A stretch of DNA of 27,009 bases from Cruorifilaria tuberocauda (taxonomy: Eukaryota > Nematoda > Chromadorea > Rhabditida > Onchocercidae), in the NCBI GenBank assembly GCA_013365365.1, contig JABVXU010000667.1, forward strand, positions 1-27,009, given 5' to 3'. This document shows, piece by piece, positions 23,901-27,009 of this stretch (the first letter of the stretch is position 1; every line of letters begins with the position of its first letter). The position numbers were made by a program, and so were the translations under genes. The notes below the pieces were generated by a model. It saw only the letters and a program-made list of their open reading frames with translations, was not told the DNA's origin and made no database searches.

Positions 23901-26492
23901 AAAGAAGAAAAATAATTTTTGGGAGATATTTAAAAAAAATTATTTGAAATTTTAAAAATTATTTATATTATTTGGTTGGATACTTAGTGTACTTAATGTT
24001 TAATTAATTAATTTCTATAAAATTATTGAAATAATTATACTTACCTGAAAAATAAGCTTGAAAAATCTCTTTTCACATTATTTGCTTAGATATCTATTGT
24101 TTTTACTAATTAATTTCTGTATAATTTCTAGGAAAAATTTGCTTACCTGAAGAAAGAAGAATGATCTTAAAAAGATTTTTTTTTTATATTATTTGATGGT
24201 TAGATACTAACTGTATTTAATGTTTCTGTAATATTTTTAATTAAAAAAAAAGCCTAGTTTCAAAAGATGAATTATTTGATTTGACCTGTTCAAGGGCAAC
24301 AATTCGCGATGTTGGATCAGCTTCATTATTAAGCATATTACTGGTTAACATTGGTATGATACCGAAACGATATCGTAATTCCACATCGATAGTCGGTGGA
24401 ACTTTTTCCTTATTCTTCAAACTTTCTGAAACTCTATATATCAGAAATCAGAAATAATTTCATAATATAAAATTTTATATAATCAAAATATCATTTTTCT
24501 TTTTTTGAAATTAAAAAATAATTTATGTTTTAATAAATATTCCCTGTTAAATGATAAGATATATTGTTCAATATCTTAATTCATGCAAAATCACTAACAT
24601 GTAATAATTTCCTTTCTCTATCAAATAACTTCATCTTTGGAGGATTAGATAATCGTTACCTAATCATTCATTTTATCACCTGTACATCTCCATGATGATC
24701 ATTTCCTTTATCTCTTACATGTCTAAATGATTATCATTCGTTTTATCACTTGTATGTTTATGTGATTACCAATCACTTTGTCTCCTATCTACATACATGA
24801 TCACCATTTACTTTATTCCTTGTACGTCTACTTGACGACTACCACTGATTTTATCCTTTGTAAGTCTAAACGATCAAGTCACTTTAACCGTATATTATTA
24901 TCAGTTTATCTCTAATACATGATCACATTCACTTTATCCATTGTATGTCTGTTCGATAACTATTCACTTTATCTCTGATATTTCTAGATAATTCTTTATT
25001 GCAATTACTTTCATCTATCAAATGATTACGATTACTTTCATCTATCAATGATCATAATTAATTTCATCTATCAAATGATTACGATTACTTTCATCTATCA
25101 AATGATTACGATTACTTTCATCTATCAAATGATTACGATTACTTTCATCTATCAATGATCATAATTAATTTCATCTATCAAATGATTACATGATTTTTTA
25201 TTCATATATCGAATGATTTTGTGATAAATTTAAATCAAAGTAATCAATAATGATAAAAAAAAACCTTTCATAGTTTCACTTATTTCACAAATTACTTGTT
25301 CATATTTCTTGCATATTTCATTTTGTTTCACTGATAACTCTGATAAAATTTTCTGCAATTTCTCCGCACCTAAGTACACTGAAACGATGAAGGTTAAAAA
25401 TTTCATACTTTATCAAATTTATTTTGAAAATATTATAGAATGATTGGGTATACAATAATGATTATGAGTATATAATAATGATTATGGGTATATAATAATG
25501 ATTATGATTGGAAATATAATAATGATTATTAATTCTCTTCTTATGATAGACGATAGAAACAAACCATTGAAATGAGCAAACAACCGGATGATTTTTTCAT
25601 GTCTTTCCGGAGAAACGGTTTGCATCATTTCTGCTAAACTACTTATCAAAGTTTCCCAATTTTGATTCATACATTCCTTTATCATAAGACTCGGAATTTC
25701 TCTCAATAATTCATCTTTCATTTGTTCATCGTTTCCATCATTCAATAGAAAACTTGCAATTGCTTGCTGTAAAAATAAAAAGAAATTATCATATTTTCAA
25801 TATTATGATTTCGTTTTGTTAACTTATTACTAATCAGTAAAGCAAATTATTGATAACAAATCAAATTAAGTTTCTTTGCAGCAAAAATTCTTTTGGTCTT
25901 AAATTTAAATTATTAAAATTCGGTTATTTTTAAATTTTTTCCAATTAACTTAAATTATGAATTTTAGAAAATTTTTCCTAACTTATGCATTTATTCGATT
26001 TCAAAATATCTAAGACAACATAAATGATATATGGAAGTGATTTAAGTCAAAGTAATTATAGCACAAAAAAGTAACGATTGTACCTGAACAATATTTAAGG
26101 CATCAGGTTGTAATTTTAGATAAGCTGTAAGCATCTGATTCGTTATCCGTCGTATCGTTATCTTTGGACTACCGAATTTGGTTACGATTGATGGCAATAA
26201 GTAGTTTATGCACCATTCCGAATACTTAAATAAATACAACTTTAAATTTCAATATAACAGAATTTATATTTGAAAAATTATCGTTACTTCTTAATTCAAT
26301 TAAACTGATTAAAATTTTAGCAGATAATTCATCGATATTCTTCGATCAAATCATTTTCAGACTTTATTAGTATCAAAATTTGTACGTGAAATATAAATCT
26401 GATTAACGCACCAATAAGCTTAAACAATGATATAACGTCTCAGTCGTTATTTTAGCCCGATCGGGTACTTTCAAAAATATGTTTCCGCTGTC
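12668..26492 (-). CDS. che-12: TOGARAM/crescerin, TOG-array ciliary microtubule regulator (5' end probably outside)
   Basis: Crescerin-type protein: TOG arrays bind tubulin and promote ciliary microtubule growth; the C. elegans member CHE-12 acts in sensory cilia. I trace 26 coding exons, all phases agreeing, 3,783 nt, about 1,260 residues. They form TOG1 (residues ~1-195), TOG2 (~200-440), a Ser/Asn-rich linker (~445-740), TOG3 (~745-975) and TOG4 (~1015-1260). Order and many motifs match vertebrate TOGARAM1: FGIIP before TOG2, SSRIREE, IDHKRRVRLAAFELFAVFA, CKNLRSTVSRAAISSFG, VCSVLMQKAGD, LPVLWELLK near the end. The linker is shorter than in vertebrates. Exon 1 (26492-26412) is weakly supported and the true start is probably further right. 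No X-box was found in the visible upstream sequence. Exon coordinates are in the block entries below. Confidence 0.9.
13832..13980. repeat. 25-bp minisatellite in TOGARAM intron 23
   Basis: About six copies of a 25-bp unit of the form CTTTTGGAATGGATGATGGA with five more bases. The CTTTTGG or TTTTTGG anchors sit at 13851, 13877, 13902, 13927, 13952 and 13977, so the period is 25 with one 26. Units differ at several positions. Confidence 0.9.
15094..17102 (-). other. TOGARAM exons 18-21: TOG3 array
   Basis: Exons 17102-16898, 16509-16370, 15778-15589 and 15186-15094. Exon 18 reads NGKLRAIEVIVTLAEMSPGV, then CKNLRSTVSRAAISSFGVLF, which is near-diagnostic of TOGARAM TOG3. Exon 19 has VLMQKAGDVSNGFIRDDATV, exon 20 RACCANSLIKLLERVGP and VTVRQTGKYGIRLLSQ, exon 21 the closing helix SERQNLREVLEAI. 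Exon 19, like exon 6, begins with a donor-like hexamer (GTATGT) right after its acceptor CAG. Confidence 0.9.
17150..17393. repeat. 30-bp minisatellite in TOGARAM intron 17
   Basis: Eight units of 30 bp, each with ATAATCGATAATATCAAA followed by a variable TTCTTAATTA, CTCTTAGTTA or similar part. The period is exact. Because 30 is a multiple of three, an antisense open frame of repeating decapeptides appears, but it lies within an intron between two secure TOG3 exons. Confidence 0.95.
20010..20204 (+). CDS. possible nested small secreted protein in TOGARAM intron 12
   Basis: I do not recognise this protein. A 64-codon ATG frame lies antisense within the intron between TOGARAM exons 12 and 13. 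Residues 1-30 look like a signal peptide: MKSNYK, then the hydrophobic run ITSIIFVVLLLYIPFIQM. The remainder is hydrophilic, Asn/Lys-rich with a single Cys. An acceptor-like TTAATTAG lies seven bases before the ATG, and AATAAA lies 13 nt after the stop. A donor-like GTAAGT at 20163-20168 could splice the last part away. The composition is as AT-rich as the intron, so chance is a real alternative: in this DNA such frames are not rare, though one with a signal peptide and a well-placed polyadenylation signal is less so. Confidence 0.25.
   Translation: MKSNYKITSIIFVVLLLYIPFIQMISYEDKKYVCEEFNLIVINKVNDSFNKVSDNFSLKTQNQS
20217..20222 (+). terminator. AATAAA after the nested plus-strand frame
   Basis: Canonical AATAAA 13 nt after the stop at 20202-20204. 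It is suggestive only, as the hexamer is frequent here. Confidence 0.25.
23369..23530. repeat. 27-bp minisatellite in TOGARAM intron 6
   Basis: Six units of 27 bp built on TGTATTCTACCGTATTC plus about ten variable bases ending near ACTAC. The unit is a multiple of three, so the antisense frame shows a nine-residue repeat (NTVEYSSLE-like). It is intronic, between secure TOG2 exons 6 and 7. Confidence 0.9.
23861..24240 (-). repeat. degenerate tandem duplications carrying acceptor-donor junctions, TOGARAM intron 5
   Basis: On the minus strand TTCAGGTAAG occurs four times: at 23861-23870 (the real start of exon 6) and within the intron at 23893-23902, 24040-24049 and 24142-24151. Flanking sequence is also shared (ATTATTTG...TTAGATA...ACTAATTAATTTCT), so units of roughly 100-150 bp were duplicated and then diverged while the junction stayed intact. 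Confidence 0.8.
24672..24985. repeat. 35-bp degenerate minisatellite in TOGARAM intron 4
   Basis: At least eight diverged units opening with TTTATC and containing TTGTATGTCTA and GATCA-like parts. The first four measure 35 bp each; later ones run 22-38 bp. The array merges on the right into the 27-bp array. Confidence 0.8.
25004..25191. repeat. 27/26-bp minisatellite in TOGARAM intron 4
   Basis: Seven units of TTTCATCTATCAAATGATTA plus CGATTAC, with 27-bp copies and a 26-bp variant in which the middle reads ATCAATGATCATAATTAA. The variant occurs twice, so a higher-order pattern is present. Neighbouring copies are nearly identical, pointing to recent expansion. Confidence 0.93.
25445..25530. 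repeat. 20-bp tandem array in TOGARAM intron 3
   Basis: Four units of TATAATAATGATTATGGG and variants; the AATAATG anchors lie at 25454, 25474, 25494 and 25518. The array lies 35-120 nt upstream (in genome order) of the exon 3 donor at 25565. Confidence 0.9.
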
Positions 26493-27009
26493 CTTTTATC
26501 TTATTTAATCTTGATCTTATTTATCAGGATTCCATTTTTGAATTTTAAAATTTACATTATTAAAAATTATGAATTTCGACTAAATAATAAAATAGAATTT
26601 GATAGAAATAGATTTTTAAAAATACAACTTCAATTAATTCAAATGTTTAATTAAATTAATCTCTTCGAAAATTTTTAAGCAATTTTCTTTTTCTTTTCAT
26701 CATTCGATGAACATTTTTTTCCCGGTATTTCCTTTTCTTCGTTCGCGGATTTTTTTTTTCAATCGTTTATACTTCTATCTATCCATTTCTTGGATAATTG
26801 AACTGATCAGCCATAAATTCAGTTATCAGAAAAAAATATGTATGTGAGGAAGTATAGCAAAAGAAGCAGAAACTGTCCAGAATTTTCTCGAAATTAAATT
26901 TCAATTATCAAGAAGATGATGAGAAAGTAATAGTATGGTTTTCTTGCGTCTGTTTTTGACGTACTATTTGACGTAAGACATTTATATCGCTGTTGTGGTA
27001 TTTCCGGTG
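26493..27009 (-). other. region upstream of the first traced TOGARAM exon
   Basis: The remaining TOGARAM 5' sequence is expected here or beyond the window. One candidate exon fragment is 27009-26965: open on the minus strand, ending SDINVLRQI before the donor GTACGT, phase 0 like the next exon. It has no diagnostic match. I found no convincing start codon with a good acceptor. Confidence 0.25.

Larger units (their letters stand above)
21980..24425 (-). other. TOGARAM exons 5-9: TOG2 array
   Basis: Exons 24425-24286, 23865-23680, 23176-23012, 22644-22532 and 22106-21980. Exon 5 carries YRFGIIPMLTSNML; the FGIIP motif also opens TOG2 in vertebrate TOGARAM1. Exon 6 has LGNILDDLNLKVIALCLDVL, exon 7 SVIKQQIMAICMITM and HRSSRIREE, exon 8 VVPLLIDHKRRVR, exon 9 the continuing helix LAAFELFAVFAHLS. 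This is the best-conserved part of the gene in the window. Exon 6 begins with GTAAGA directly after its acceptor; intron 5 repeats that acceptor-donor junction three times. Confidence 0.88.
24425..26492 (-). other. TOGARAM exons 1-4: TOG1 array
   Basis: Exons 26492-26412, 26224-26084, 25766-25565 and 25378-25265; TOG1 ends with the first part of exon 5, which starts at 24425. Exon 1 reads DSGNIFLKVPDRAKITTETL; it has a poor acceptor and is accepted mainly because it continues the helical repeat in phase. Exon 2 has EWCINYLLPSIVTKFGSPKI, the typical HEAT-repeat helix and turn. Exon 3 is acidic and helical (NDGNDEQMKDELLREIPSL). Exon 4 is a helix rich in Glu and Lys. These align with the first TOG array of vertebrate TOGARAM1 by pattern. 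Intron 3 holds a 20-bp tandem array and intron 4 the 35/27-bp arrays. Confidence 0.75.

Noticed and set aside
13832..25530. Regular 25-30 bp repeats considered as CRISPR arrays
   Set aside because: Units are directly tandem without unique spacers, and they lie in introns of a eukaryotic gene.
26412..27009. X-box (RFX/DAF-19 site) expected upstream of a ciliary gene
   Set aside because: No sequence close to GTTNCCATGGNAAC was found in the visible upstream part; the promoter is probably outside the window.

Overview
The window reads as AT-rich nuclear DNA of a nematode, most likely a spirurid/filarial (clade III) species. Small exons (17 to about 580 nt) are separated by AT-rich introns with the nematode acceptor TTTCAG, and several start codons lie only 0-4 nt after an AG acceptor, as expected for spliced-leader trans-splicing. 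The species is an inference; I recognised no species-diagnostic sequence.

Layout. 1-1276: exon-like blocks of an unidentified gene whose strand is not settled. 1736-3005 (+): BORCS6, a lysosome-positioning BORC subunit. 3127-5697 (-): MRPL14 in four exons. 5708-7176 (-): a C1orf53/DUF5522-type protein in two exons, whose stop codon lies only 10 nt from the MRPL14 start. 8121-9892 (-): SRPRB, the beta subunit of the signal recognition particle receptor, in five exons. 10649-11766 (-): MRPL33 in three exons. 12668-26492 (-), probably running past the right edge: TOGARAM/crescerin (CHE-12 family), 26 exons, about 1,260 residues, with four TOG-type helical arrays that act on ciliary microtubules.

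All genes from TOGARAM to MRPL14 lie on the minus strand. BORCS6 converges on MRPL14 with 121 bp between the stop codons. The gene set is housekeeping: mitochondrial translation, ER targeting, lysosome traffic, cilium. I found no transposon, prophage, CRISPR or toxin system.

Most of the unusual structure is in the TOGARAM introns. Five introns carry minisatellites with different units (20, 25, 27, 30, and 35 grading to 27 bp). Another intron repeats a joined acceptor-donor sequence three times beyond the true exon edge. A further intron holds an antisense 64-codon frame with a signal-peptide-like start and a polyadenylation signal. SRPRB is also odd: its NKxD guanine-specificity motif reads NKQN, and one of its introns is GC-AG.
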